Part shown: positions 19,071-28,196 of the stretch, piece after piece
Layout: every line of letters begins with the position of its first letter
Position numbering within the stretch: position 1 is the first letter of the stretch
DNA from: Mycobacterium gordonae
GTDB taxonomy: Bacteria; Actinomycetota; Actinomycetes; Mycobacteriales; Mycobacteriaceae
NCBI RefSeq assembly: GCF_017086405.1
Contig: NZ_CP070973.1
Span: 3,132,739-3,196,738, forward strand
Direction of reading: 5' to 3'
DNA: 64,000 bases
Translations under genes and position numbers: made by a program
Notes under the pieces: generated by a model
Databases searched by the model: none
The model's input: the letters and a program-made list of their open reading frames with translations, nothing else
Told to the model about the DNA's origin: nothing

Positions 19071-19149
19071 GCGCCCCTCCTCTGTTGCTGAGCGTAACGG
19101 CACCACGAAACATCCCGCCGAAGATCACGGGGGAGCTCTCGTGGAGGCG

Positions 19150-19520
19150 CCCGATTGCTCGGGCCCGCAGCGCCCGGCTGTGCCGGGCTCGCGACCCTCG
19201 TGCCCGATTGCTCGGGCCCGCAGCGCCCGGCTGTGCCGGGCTCGCGACCCTCGTGCCCGATTGCTCGGGCCCGCAGCGCCCGGCTGTGCCGGGCTCGCGA
19301 CCCTCGTGCCCGATTGCTCGGGCCCGCAGCGCCCGGCTGTGCCGGGCTCGCGACCCTCGTGCCCGATTGCTCGGGCCCGCAGCGCCCGGCTGTGCCGGGC
19401 TCGCGACCCTCGTGCCCGATTGCTCGGGCCCGCAGCGCCCGGCTGTGCCGGGCTCGCGACCCTCGTGCCCGATTGCTCGGGCCCGCAGCGCCCGGCTGTG
19501 CCGGGCTCGCGACCCTCGTT
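19150..19520. repeat. Tandem array of seven 53-bp units with internal palindromes
   Basis: Seven head-to-tail copies with an exact 53-bp period start at 19150, 19203, 19256, 19309, 19362, 19415 and 19468. They look identical by eye except for the final base. Each unit holds two inverted repeats, GCCCGA-TTGC-TCGGGC and CCCGGC-TGT-GCCGGG, so the array could form up to 14 small hairpins. Because 53 is not a multiple of 3, open frames across it are artefacts. It lies between the kinase operon and the divergent SRPBCC gene, and resembles a MIRU/VNTR-type locus. It is not CRISPR: there are no unique spacers. Confidence 0.95.
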
Positions 19521-19531
19521 AGGCTCGACCG

Positions 19532-19963
19532 ATGGCTTCCGTTGAGTTGACCTCCAATGTCCCGATGGCCCCCCAGGACATGTGGGAGCGCGTATCGGAC
19601 CTTTCCGAGTTGGGCGAATGGCTCGTCATGCACGAGGGGTGGCGCAGCGACGTCCCCGATGAGATCACCGTCGGCACCGAGATCATCGGAGTAGCCCGCT
19701 CGAAGGGCCTGCGCAACCGGGTGACATGGACGGTGACCAAGTGGGATCCGCCCCACGAGGTGGCTATGTCAGGCTCGGGCAAAGGCGGAGCAAAGTACGG
19801 CGTGACCGTTACTGTGACGCCGCACGAAGACGGATCGACGATGGGTCTGCGCCTTGAGCTGGGCGGGCGCGCTTTGTTCGGGCCGGTCGGCTCCGCCGCC
19901 GCGCGTGCCGTCAAGGGGGACGTAGAAAAGTCGCTGCAATTGTTCGTCGAACGGTACGCCTGA
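19532..19963 (+). CDS. SRPBCC-family protein (Rv1546-like)
   Basis: A 143-residue single-domain protein of the START/Bet v1-like (polyketide cyclase/dehydrase, SRPBCC) fold, the same length as remembered for Rv1546. It begins [29 protein letters not shown], the usual first strand and helices of this family, and has the [21 protein letters not shown] strand pair, ending in the long C-terminal helix [17 protein letters not shown]. Such proteins bind a hydrophobic ligand in a central cavity; the ligand here is unknown. The gene starts 11 bp after the repeat array, so its promoter must overlap or lie within the array. Confidence 0.88.
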   Translation: MASVELTSNVPMAPQDMWERVSDLSELGEWLVMHEGWRSDVPDEITVGTEIIGVARSKGLRNRVTWTVTKWDPPHEVAMSGSGKGGAKYGVTVTVTPHEDGSTMGLRLELGGRALFGPVGSAAARAVKGDVEKSLQLFVERYA

Positions 19964-20031
19964 AACTGGCCAAGACACGTTCGGCGACACGCCGATGATG
20001 TGTCGGTGGACGGTCATAGACTGGCGTGCCT

Positions 20032-23000
20032 ATGAGCGAGTCCTCCTTCGTGCACCTGCACAACCACACCGAGTATTCGATGCTCGACGGTGCCGCGAAG
20101 ATTTCGCCGATGCTGGCCGAGGCGCAACGGCTGGACATGCCTGCGATCGGCATGACCGACCACGGAAACATGTTCGGCGCCAGCGAGTTCTACAACTCAG
20201 CCACCAAGGTGGGGATCAAACCGATCATCGGCGTCGAGGCCTACATCGCGCCGGCCTCCCGATTCGATACCCGGCGCATCACCTGGGGTGATCCCAGCCA
20301 GAAGTCCGACGACGTGTCGGGCAGCGGCTCCTACACGCACATGACGATGATGGCCGAGAACGCGACCGGCCTGCGCAACCTGTTCAAGCTGTCCTCGCTG
20401 GCTTCCTTCGAAGGCCAGCTCGGCAAGTGGTCCCGCATGGATGCCGAACTCATCGCCGAACATGCCGAAGGCATCATCGCCACCACCGGCTGCCCGTCCG
20501 GTGAGGTGCAGACCCGGCTGCGGCTGGGTCACGATCGCGAGGCGCTGGAGGCGGCCGCCAAGTGGCGGGAGATCTTCGGCGCCGGGAACTTCTTCCTCGA
20601 GCTGATGGACCACGGCATCTCGATCGAACACCGGGTTCGTGAAGGCCTGCTGGAAATCGGCCGCAAGCTCGGTATACCGCCGCTGGCCACCAATGACTGC
20701 CACTACGTCACCCGCGACGCCTCACACAACCACGAGGCGCTGTTGTGCGTGCAGACCGGCAAGACGCTGTCGGACCCGAACCGGTTCAAGTTCGACGGTG
20801 ACGGCTACTACCTCAAGTCGGCCGCCGAGATGCGCCGGCTGTGGGACAGCCAAGTTCCGGGGGCGTGTGACTCGACCCTGTTGATCGCCGAGCGGGTGCA
20901 GTCCTACGCCGACGTGTGGACCCCGCGCGACCGGATGCCGATCTTCCCGGTGCCCGACGGGCATGACACCGCGTCGTGGCTGCATCACGAGGTGATGGCG
21001 GGTCTGCAGCGGCGCTTCCCCGCCGGCGTCGGGCAGGACTACATCGACCGGGCCGAGTACGAGATCAAGGTCATCTGCGACAAGGGCTTTCCGTCCTACT
21101 TCCTGATCGTGGCCGACCTGATCAACTACGCGCGCTCGGTCGACATCCGGGTGGGGCCGGGGCGTGGATCGGCAGCGGGCTCGTTGGTGGCCTACGCCAT
21201 GGGCATCACCAACATCGACCCCATTCCGCACGGTCTGCTGTTCGAGCGATTCCTCAACCCGGAGCGCCCGTCGGCACCCGACATCGACATCGACTTCGAC
21301 GACCGCCGCCGCGGGGAGATGGTGCGCTACGCCGCCGACAAGTGGGGGCAGGACCGTGTCGCCCAGGTCATCACCTTCGGCACCATTAAAACCAAAGCCG
21401 CGCTGAAAGATTCGGCGCGCATCCACTACGGCCAGCCAGGTTTCGCGATCGCCGACCGGATCACCAAGGCGCTGCCACCGCCGATCATGGCCAAAGACAT
21501 TCCGCTGTCCGGCATCACCGATCCGGCCCACGAACGCTTCAAGGAGGCCGCCGAGGTACGCGGCCTGATCGAAACCGATCCCGACGTGCGCACCATCTAC
21601 CAGACTGCGCGGGGTCTGGAGGGCCTGATCCGCAACGCCGGTGTGCACGCGTGCGCGGTGATCATGAGCAGCGAGCCGCTGACCGAGGCCATCCCGCTGT
21701 GGAAGCGGCCGCAGGACGGCGCCATCATCACCGGCTGGGACTACCCGTCGTGTGAGGCCATCGGCCTGCTGAAGATGGACTTCCTGGGCCTGCGAAATCT
21801 GACGATCATCGGCGACGCGCTGGAAAACATCAGGGCCAACCGGGGAATCGACCTCGACCTGGAATCGGTTCCCCTGGACGACAAGGCCACCTACGAACTC
21901 CTGGGCCGCGGCGACACCCTCGGTGTGTTCCAACTCGACGGCGGCCCGATGCGTGACCTGCTGCGCCGCATGCAGCCCACCGAGTTCAACGACATCGTCG
22001 CCGTCCTCGCCCTGTACCGGCCCGGTCCGATGGGCATGAACGCCCACAACGACTACGCCGACCGCAAGAACGGACGTCAGGCCGTCAAGCCGATTCACCC
22101 GGAACTCGAGGAACCGCTGCGGGAAATCCTGTCGGAGACCTACGGGCTGATCGTCTACCAAGAGCAGATCATGTTCATTGCCCAGAAGGTCGCCTCGTAC
22201 ACGATGGGCAAGGCCGACGCGTTACGTAAGGCCATGGGCAAGAAGAAGCTCGAGGTGCTCGAAGCCGAGTACAAGGGCTTCTACGAAGGCATGACCACCA
22301 ACGGGTTCTCCGAAAAAGCGGTGAAAGCGTTGTGGGACACCATTCTTCCGTTCGCCGGGTACGCCTTCAACAAATCGCATGCCGCCGGCTACGGTCTGGT
22401 GTCGTATTGGACGGCGTACCTGAAGGCCAACTATCCCGCCGAGTACATGGCCGGCCTGCTCACCTCGGTCGGTGACGACAAAGACAAGGCCGCGGTCTAT
22501 CTGGCCGACTGCCGCAAGCTGGGCATCACCGTCCTGCCGCCCGACGTCAACGAGTCGCTGGTGAACTTCGCCTCCGTCGGCAAGGACATCCGGTTCGGAC
22601 TGGGCGCGGTGCGCAACGTCGGCGCCAACGTGGTCGGCTCCCTGATCAAGACCCGGAATGACAAGGGCAAGTTCACCGACTTCTCGGATTATCTGAACAA
22701 GATCGACATTTCGGTCTGCAACAAGAAGGTCACCGAGTCGTTGATCAAGGCCGGTGCCTTCGATTCGCTCAAGCATGCCCGCAAGGGTCTGTTCCTGGTG
22801 CACACCGACGCCGTCGACTCGGTGCTGGGCACCAAGAAGGCCGAGGCGATGGGGCAGTTCGACCTGTTCGGTGGGGACGACGGATGCACCGAAGCCGTGT
22901 TCACCATCAAGGTGCCCGACGACGAGTGGGAAGACAAACACAAGCTGGCCCTGGAGCGCGAGATGCTGGGCCTCTACGTCTCCGGACACCCCCTCAACGG

Positions 23001-23565
23001 GGTGGCCCACCTGCTGGCCACGCAGGTGGACACGGCCATCCCGGCCATTCTGGACGGCGATGTCGCCAACGAAACCCAGGTGCGGGTGGGCGGCATCCTG
23101 GCCTCGGTGAACCGGCGGGTCAATAAGAACGGAATGCCCTGGGCTTCAGCGCAATTGGAAGATCTCACCGGTGGTATCGAGGTGATGTTCTTCCCGCACA
23201 CGTACTCCAACTACGGTGCCGAGATCGCCGACGATGTGGTGGTGCTGGTCAACGCGAAGGTCGCCATTCGAGATGACCGCATCAGCCTGATCGCCAATGA
23301 ACTTGTGGTGCCGGACTTCTCGAACGCCCAACCGAATCGGCCGCTGGCCGTCAGCCTGCCCACCCGCCAGTGCACCATCGACAAGGTGACCGCGCTCAAG
23401 CAGGTGCTGGCCCGACACCCCGGGACCTCGCAGGTGCATCTGCGGCTGATCAGCGGGGACCGGATCACCACGTTGGAACTCGATCAGTCGCTGCGGGTGA
23501 CGCCGTCGCCGGCGCTGATGGGTGATCTCAAGGAGTTGCTCGGCCCGGGCTGCCTGGGCAGCTAG
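20032..23565 (+). CDS. dnaE1: DNA polymerase III subunit alpha, main replicative polymerase
   Basis: A 1177-residue C-family replicative polymerase. The N-terminal PHP domain ([22 protein letters not shown]) is the metal-dependent proofreading exonuclease in mycobacteria. The polymerase palm carries [18 protein letters not shown] and the catalytic Asp residues of [20 protein letters not shown] lies in the fingers/thumb region. The beta-clamp-binding tail, OB domain ([17 protein letters not shown]) and C-terminal tau-binding part follow. Sequence and neighbours match M. tuberculosis dnaE1 (Rv1547). ATG 20032 is preferred; GTG 20026 would add two residues. It is convergent with the PPE gene. 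Confidence 0.97.
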   Translation: MSESSFVHLHNHTEYSMLDGAAKISPMLAEAQRLDMPAIGMTDHGNMFGASEFYNSATKVGIKPIIGVEAYIAPASRFDTRRITWGDPSQKSDDVSGSGSYTHMTMMAENATGLRNLFKLSSLASFEGQLGKWSRMDAELIAEHAEGIIATTGCPSGEVQTRLRLGHDREALEAAAKWREIFGAGNFFLELMDHGISIEHRVREGLLEIGRKLGIPPLATNDCHYVTRDASHNHEALLCVQTGKTLSDPNRFKFDGDGYYLKSAAEMRRLWDSQVPGACDSTLLIAERVQSYADVWTPRDRMPIFPVPDGHDTASWLHHEVMAGLQRRFPAGVGQDYIDRAEYEIKVICDKGFPSYFLIVADLINYARSVDIRVGPGRGSAAGSLVAYAMGITNIDPIPHGLLFERFLNPERPSAPDIDIDFDDRRRGEMVRYAADKWGQDRVAQVITFGTIKTKAALKDSARIHYGQPGFAIADRITKALPPPIMAKDIPLSGITDPAHERFKEAAEVRGLIETDPDVRTIYQTARGLEGLIRNAGVHACAVIMSSEPLTEAIPLWKRPQDGAIITGWDYPSCEAIGLLKMDFLGLRNLTIIGDALENIRANRGIDLDLESVPLDDKATYELLGRGDTLGVFQLDGGPMRDLLRRMQPTEFNDIVAVLALYRPGPMGMNAHNDYADRKNGRQAVKPIHPELEEPLREILSETYGLIVYQEQIMFIAQKVASYTMGKADALRKAMGKKKLEVLEAEYKGFYEGMTTNGFSEKAVKALWDTILPFAGYAFNKSHAAGYGLVSYWTAYLKANYPAEYMAGLLTSVGDDKDKAAVYLADCRKLGITVLPPDVNESLVNFASVGKDIRFGLGAVRNVGANVVGSLIKTRNDKGKFTDFSDYLNKIDISVCNKKVTESLIKAGAFDSLKHARKGLFLVHTDAVDSVLGTKKAEAMGQFDLFGGDDGCTEAVFTIKVPDDEWEDKHKLALEREMLGLYVSGHPLNGVAHLLATQVDTAIPAILDGDVANETQVRVGGILASVNRRVNKNGMPWASAQLEDLTGGIEVMFFPHTYSNYGAEIADDVVVLVNAKVAIRDDRISLIANELVVPDFSNAQPNRPLAVSLPTRQCTIDKVTALKQVLARHPGTSQVHLRLISGDRITTLELDQSLRVTPSPALMGDLKELLGPGCLGS

Positions 23566-23589
23566 CGTCAGTGTCGAGCGAGTTGTCCG

Positions 23590-25632
23590 TTAGTGAAACG
23601 AGCCTGAAGTGTAATTATCCGCGTTGAGGAAGCCTGAGACGTGGTTGTCGAAGTTGCCAAAGCCGGAAATGAAGTCGCCGAAGCTGAAGAAACCGGAGCT
23701 CGACTTGCCTACGTTGACGAAGCCGGAATTCCCGGCGGCGCCGAAGACCGTGGGTATGCCGTTGCGGAATCCCGAAATGTAGTCGCCTACATTGAGTAAA
23801 CCTGCGTTGAAGCTGCCGGTATTCTCCAAGCCGGCGCTGCCGATGACCGGTCCTTCTTTGCCATTGTCGTTGTCGGCGCCTGAATTGTAGTGACCGGAAT
23901 TCGCATAGCCGGAATTGTGGGTGCCGTCATTCAACCATCCGGAATTTGCCACGGGCTGGTTGACCCAGTTGCCCAGGCCGGTGTTGAGATCGCCGGAGTT
24001 CAGGAATCCGGTATTGGAGTCGCCGGAGTTGCCGTACCCGGTGTTGACATCGCCGGAGTTGAACCCGCCGGTGTTGGTGCTGCCTGCGTTGAAGCTGCCG
24101 ACGTTCGTGTGACCAGAGTTGAACAATCCCATATTGCCGGTAATCCCGCTGCCTCCCGAGTTACCGATTCCGGTGTTGGTGATGCCCGAGTTGAACCAGC
24201 CGGTGTTGACGTTGCCGGAATTGAACCAGCCGGTGTTGAGCGGTCCTGAATTCCCGACGCCGGTGCTGAACGCGCCGGAGTTGCCGATGCCGGTGCTGTA
24301 CTCTCCCGAGTTGCCGATACCCGAACTCATGTAGCCGGAACTGAACATTTCCCAGCTGGGCAGGCCGTTGCCGCCGCCGGAATTGCCCACGCCGAGCTGG
24401 CCATCGCCAGAGTTGAAAAATCCGATGTTGTTCTTGCCGGAATTGCCGAAGCCGAAATTGCCGCTGCCCGAGTTGAGAGCGCCGAAGCCAACTTGGTTGT
24501 CTCCGCTCAGGCCAAAGCCTATGCAGTTGTTGCCGGCGTTTCCGAATCCAAAGTTGTTGTTGCCCTTGTTTCCCCACCCGAAGTTGCCGTCGCCCAAATT
24601 GCCGGCACCGAAGTTCGACAGGCCGGTGTTGCCGCCTCCGACGTTGCCGTCACCAGTGTTCCCCAAGCCGATATTGGCAGAACCGATGTTGCCCAGTCCA
24701 AGGTTGGTGCCGCCGATATTTCCCGATCCGAAGTTGAGGTCGCCGATGTTTCCATGACCCGGGTTGAAGCTGCCGATGTTGCCCCACCCCAGGTTGTAAT
24801 TGCCCAGGTTTCCACTGCCCAGGTTGAGCCAGCCGGTGTTGCCGCTGCCGGCATTGAGGTTGCCGGCGTTGCCCGAACCCAGGTTGTAATCGCCGATGTT
24901 CCCGCTGCCGAGGTTGAGCGCACCGGTATTGGCACTGCCCGGATTCAGGTTTCCGATATTGCCGAAACCTACGTTGAAGCGGCCGATGTTGCCGATGCCG
25001 AGTCTGTCGAGATCGAGATCGTACGCGCCGATGGTGATGTTGCGGAGGTCGAAATCGGTGATCCGGCCGGGCACGATCGGTGCCGCTGGAGCTGCCGAAC
25101 CGGCAAGGCTGGGAACCGGTTGGCTAATCCCGGTCAACGCGGCGGCCGCAGCCGACGCTTCGCCGTGATAGCCGAGCATTACCGCTACGTCTTGGGTCCA
25201 CATTTCTTCGTAGGTCGCCTCGGTGGCCGCGATGGCCGGGGCGTTCTGGCCGAACACGTTGCCGAGCACCAGCGATAGCAGTTGCTCGCGGTTGGCGGCC
25301 ACCGCGGCGGGGTGCACGATCAGACTTTTGGCCGCGTCGAAGGCCGACGCAACCGACCGGGCTTGACCCGCCAACCGATCGACGTGTGCTACGGCGGCGC
25401 CGAGCCAGTCCAGATACGACGTAGCCGCCTGCATCATTGCCCTCGCGCCGGCACCTTGCCACGCCGCATCCGCCAGGTCCGAGATGGCAGAAGAGAACGA
25501 CGCCGCCGCCCGGCCCAGCTCAGTCGCCAAAGCATCCCATGCCGAAGCTGCTTCCACCATCGGGACAGAGCCCGCTCCGGCAAACATTAAAGCCGAATTG
25601 ATGTCCGGGGGAAGAACCGCAAAATTCGTCAT
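23590..25632 (-). CDS. PPE family protein, MPTR subgroup (PPE21-like)
   Basis: A 680-residue PPE protein. The ~180-residue PPE domain starts NFAVLPPDINSALMFAGAG and has the WxG turn (AAWQGAGARAM) at which PE partners dock. The rest is the major polymorphic tandem repeat type: pentapeptide units of N-x-G-x-G form (NIGSGN/NLGSGN/NTGFLN-like) that build a long beta-helical stalk, with a short unique tail. The position beside dnaE1 matches PPE21 (Rv1548c). PPE-MPTR proteins are exported by ESX-5 and sit at the cell surface; that is family knowledge. No PE gene is adjacent. Confidence 0.92.
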   Translation of the reverse strand: MTNFAVLPPDINSALMFAGAGSVPMVEAASAWDALATELGRAAASFSSAISDLADAAWQGAGARAMMQAATSYLDWLGAAVAHVDRLAGQARSVASAFDAAKSLIVHPAAVAANREQLLSLVLGNVFGQNAPAIAATEATYEEMWTQDVAVMLGYHGEASAAAAALTGISQPVPSLAGSAAPAAPIVPGRITDFDLRNITIGAYDLDLDRLGIGNIGRFNVGFGNIGNLNPGSANTGALNLGSGNIGDYNLGSGNAGNLNAGSGNTGWLNLGSGNLGNYNLGWGNIGSFNPGHGNIGDLNFGSGNIGGTNLGLGNIGSANIGLGNTGDGNVGGGNTGLSNFGAGNLGDGNFGWGNKGNNNFGFGNAGNNCIGFGLSGDNQVGFGALNSGSGNFGFGNSGKNNIGFFNSGDGQLGVGNSGGGNGLPSWEMFSSGYMSSGIGNSGEYSTGIGNSGAFSTGVGNSGPLNTGWFNSGNVNTGWFNSGITNTGIGNSGGSGITGNMGLFNSGHTNVGSFNAGSTNTGGFNSGDVNTGYGNSGDSNTGFLNSGDLNTGLGNWVNQPVANSGWLNDGTHNSGYANSGHYNSGADNDNGKEGPVIGSAGLENTGSFNAGLLNVGDYISGFRNGIPTVFGAAGNSGFVNVGKSSSGFFSFGDFISGFGNFDNHVSGFLNADNYTSGSFH

Positions 25633-25866
25633 CGATATTTCCTGAGATGGTGAGATGAACTACGATTTTGACGCAACATTGGGCCGACGGCTCACTCTAC
25701 CCGCGGCGGTAATTGCGCCCAGCGATATTCAAGAACGGATGTGTGAAGCTCGACACACGCGTCATCGGGATCGGCTGGTAGGGAACCCATCTACCGGAGG
25801 CCCAGAATGGTGCCCAAGCCGAGGGCATGCATACCGGCGGCTCCGGCTTTCCCAAGACGCCATTTT

Positions 25867-25883
25867 TTAGAATGACATTCTAA
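25867..25883. promoter_or_regulatory. Perfect 8-bp inverted repeat, candidate operator
   Basis: TTAGAATG-A-CATTCTAA is a perfect dyad around one central base in an AT-rich part of the PPE/plsB1 spacer. Size and symmetry fit a TetR-type operator. The regulator is unknown, and the site is about 430 bp from plsB1 and 235 bp from the PPE start. Confidence 0.45.
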
Positions 25884-26232
25884 GTTTATGTCCGACATCT
25901 CGCGAGGCGATCAGTGCTTCCGGTTTTGCTCAAACCAAGAAAATGAATTGAACAGCATAACGGTGTGGCTTCGTGTGACCAGCAAACGCGCGGACCTTTC
26001 GGCCAATAGCCTGCACCTAGCGTCTGCCGAGTGAGCGCCGGATATTCTTCGCGCAGTCAATATCCTGGTCCCTGCGACCTAGGCAGCGGGCCGCCGGCCC
26101 AGGTAGTCATTGCCCGGCAGCGGCCAATAACGGCGCGCCGCGCTGGTGACGGTCTAGCATTTCCAGGGGGAGCAACCACCACAACGCGGGTTGTGGAGCA
26201 CGCTCAGACACCGCCGGAATCGAGGAGCTGAC

Positions 26233-26295
26233 ATGGGTGACGCGCGACCGCACGCTCACGAGCCCAGCGCCGCGCCGACGGCACAGTCGGCCTGA
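26233..26295 (+). CDS. Possible 20-residue leader peptide upstream of plsB1
   Basis: A short open frame, MGDARPHAHEPSAAPTAQSA, starts at ATG 26233 with a strong GAGGAG ribosome-binding site 7 bases upstream and stops 14 bp before plsB1. It may be a translated leader that couples to plsB1, or the relic end of a lost upstream gene such as fadD11. There is no functional evidence, and composition alone does not prove coding. Confidence 0.3.
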   Translation: MGDARPHAHEPSAAPTAQSA

Positions 26296-26309
26296 CAGGG
26301 GGTGGGGTG

Positions 26310-28196
26310 ATGACGGCACGGGAGGTCGGCCGCAGCGGAGTGCGAAAGCTGTTGCAGCGCACCGGATTGGTCGATGAGTCGACGACGGCGTTAGGTACCG
26401 ATCCGGAAGCGGTGACCCAGTTGCTGGACGCCGATTGGTTTGGCAAGCGGCTCGAGGCGCTGGCCGCCGAACTGGGCCGCGATCCCGAGAGCGTGCGGGT
26501 GGAGGCCGCGGGGTATCTGCGCGAGGTGGCGGCCTCGCTGGACGAGCGCGCGGTGCAGGCGTGGCGCGGGTTCAGCCGGTGGCTGATGCGGGCGTACGAC
26601 GTGCTCGTGGACGAGGATCAGATCGCTGCCTTGCGTTCGCTGGACCGCAAGGCGACGCTCGCGTTCGCGTTCTCGCATCGCTCGTACCTGGACGGGATGC
26701 TGCTGCCCGAGGAGATCGCGGCCAACCGCCTGTCGTCGGCATTCACTTTCGGCGGGGCCAACCTGAACTTCTTCCCGATGGGCGGCTTCGCCAAGCGCAC
26801 TGGCACGATTTTCATCCGGCGCCAGACCAAGGACATCCCGGTCTACCGGTTCGTGCTGCGCGCCTACACCGCACAGCTGGTGCAGAATCACACCAACCTC
26901 ACCTGGTCGATCGAAGGTGGACGTACCCGCACCGGCAAGTTGCGGCCGCCGGTGTTCGGCATCCTGCGCTACTTGACCGACGCGGTGGACGAAATCGACG
27001 GGCCGGAAGTGTATTTGGTGCCGACATCGATCGTCTACGACCAGCTGCACGAGGTGGAGGCGATGACCACCGAGGCCTACGGCGCCACCAAGCGGCCGGA
27101 AGACCTGCGGTTCCTGGTCCGGTTATCCCGCCAGCAGGGTGAGCGGCTGGGACGCGCCTACCTCGATTTCGGTGAGCCGCTCCCGCTGCGTAAGCGCCTC
27201 GAGGAGTTACGCGCCGACCCGTCGGGAACCGGGACGGTGGTCGAACGTATCGCATTGGACGTCGAGCACCGGATCAACCGCGCCACCCCGGTGACGCCCA
27301 CGGCGGTGGTGAGCCTGGCGCTGCTGGGCGCCGACCGGTCGTTGTCCATCAGCGAGGTGCTGGCCACGGTGCGCCCGCTGGCCAGTTACATCAACGCCCG
27401 CAACTGGGCGGTCGCCGGCGCCGCGGACCTGACCAACCGCTCCACGATCCGCTGGACGCTGCATCAGATGGTGAACTCCGGGGTGGTGAGCGTCTACGAC
27501 GCCGGCACCGAAGCGGTGTGGGGGATCGGCGCCGATCAGCATTTGGTCGCGGCGTTCTACCGCAACACCGCCATCCACATCCTCGTCGACCGTGCGATTG
27601 CGGAGCTGGCGTTGCTGGCGGCGTCGGAGAGTGCCGAGAGCTCTGGAGAGGGGTTTGTGTCGCCGGCGGCCGTGCGCGACGAAGCGCTCGGCCTGCGCGA
27701 GTTGCTGAAGTTCGAGTTTCTGTTCTCGGCGCGCGCGCAGTTCGAGATGGAGCTCGCCGATGAGGTCAAGCTGATCGGGCCGGTGGAGGACACGTCCAAG
27801 GAGGTCGTCGCGGCCGATGTCCGGCGCCTGTTGGAGTCGGCGGATCTGCTGCTGGCCCATCTGGTCCTGCGCCCGTTCTTGGACGCTTACCACATCGTCG
27901 CCGATCGGCTCGCCGCCTTGGAGGACGAGGCGCTGGACGAGGACGCGTTTCTCACTGAGTGCCTCGAGGTGGGCAAGCAGTGGGAGTTGCAGCGCAGAAT
28001 CGCCAACGCCGAATCGCGGTCGATGGAGCTGTTCAAGACCGCGCTGCGACTGGCCCGGCATCGCGAGCTGGTGGACGGGCCCGACCAGGCCGACATCGCC
28101 AAGCGGCGCCGTGAGTTCGCCGACGAGATCGCCACGGCATCCCGGCGGGTGAACGTGATCGCGGAACTGGACCGGGCCCGAAGTGCGGCGTTCTAG
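26310..28196 (+). CDS. plsB1: Glycerol-3-phosphate 1-O-acyltransferase family protein
   Basis: A 628-residue PlsB-type acyltransferase that would acylate glycerol-3-phosphate or a related acceptor at the membrane, the first step in phospholipid and triacylglycerol synthesis. The catalytic HXXXXD box is HRSYLD in AFSHRSYLDGMLLPE. Further blocks are GGANLNFFPMG, the phosphate-binding EGGRTRTGKLRPP, and VPTSIVYDQLHEVEAM. The sequence closely follows remembered M. tuberculosis PlsB1 (Rv1551). ATG 26310 is chosen; GTG 26307 directly before it is an alternative, and a G-rich ribosome-binding site lies upstream. Its stop overlaps that of the convergent KimA-like gene. Confidence 0.94.
   Translation: MTAREVGRSGVRKLLQRTGLVDESTTALGTDPEAVTQLLDADWFGKRLEALAAELGRDPESVRVEAAGYLREVAASLDERAVQAWRGFSRWLMRAYDVLVDEDQIAALRSLDRKATLAFAFSHRSYLDGMLLPEEIAANRLSSAFTFGGANLNFFPMGGFAKRTGTIFIRRQTKDIPVYRFVLRAYTAQLVQNHTNLTWSIEGGRTRTGKLRPPVFGILRYLTDAVDEIDGPEVYLVPTSIVYDQLHEVEAMTTEAYGATKRPEDLRFLVRLSRQQGERLGRAYLDFGEPLPLRKRLEELRADPSGTGTVVERIALDVEHRINRATPVTPTAVVSLALLGADRSLSISEVLATVRPLASYINARNWAVAGAADLTNRSTIRWTLHQMVNSGVVSVYDAGTEAVWGIGADQHLVAAFYRNTAIHILVDRAIAELALLAASESAESSGEGFVSPAAVRDEALGLRELLKFEFLFSARAQFEMELADEVKLIGPVEDTSKEVVAADVRRLLESADLLLAHLVLRPFLDAYHIVADRLAALEDEALDEDAFLTECLEVGKQWELQRRIANAESRSMELFKTALRLARHRELVDGPDQADIAKRRREFADEIATASRRVNVIAELDRARSAAF

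Larger units (their letters stand above)
25633..26309. other. 677-bp intergenic region upstream of plsB1
   Basis: In H37Rv the fadD11 genes lie between PPE21 and plsB1; here only noncoding sequence remains. I found a 17-bp palindrome (25867-25883), an AT-rich stretch around 25860-25990, a 7-bp hairpin (CCACAAC 26179-26185 with GTTGTGG 26190-26196), and a 20-codon open frame with a good ribosome-binding site (26233-26295). Longer open frames here have no family features and no convincing starts. Confidence 0.55.

Noticed and set aside
19150..19520. CRISPR array
   Set aside because: There are no variable spacers; the whole 53-bp unit repeats and no cas genes are near.
19085..19550. Several open frames across the 53-bp repeat array
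   Set aside because: All three frames stay open because the 53-bp unit lacks stops; the peptides are rotations of the same repeat and have no ribosome-binding site.
25655..25870. A 71-residue open frame upstream of plsB1
   Set aside because: No family resemblance; it ends inside the AT-rich palindrome zone and lacks a convincing ribosome-binding site.
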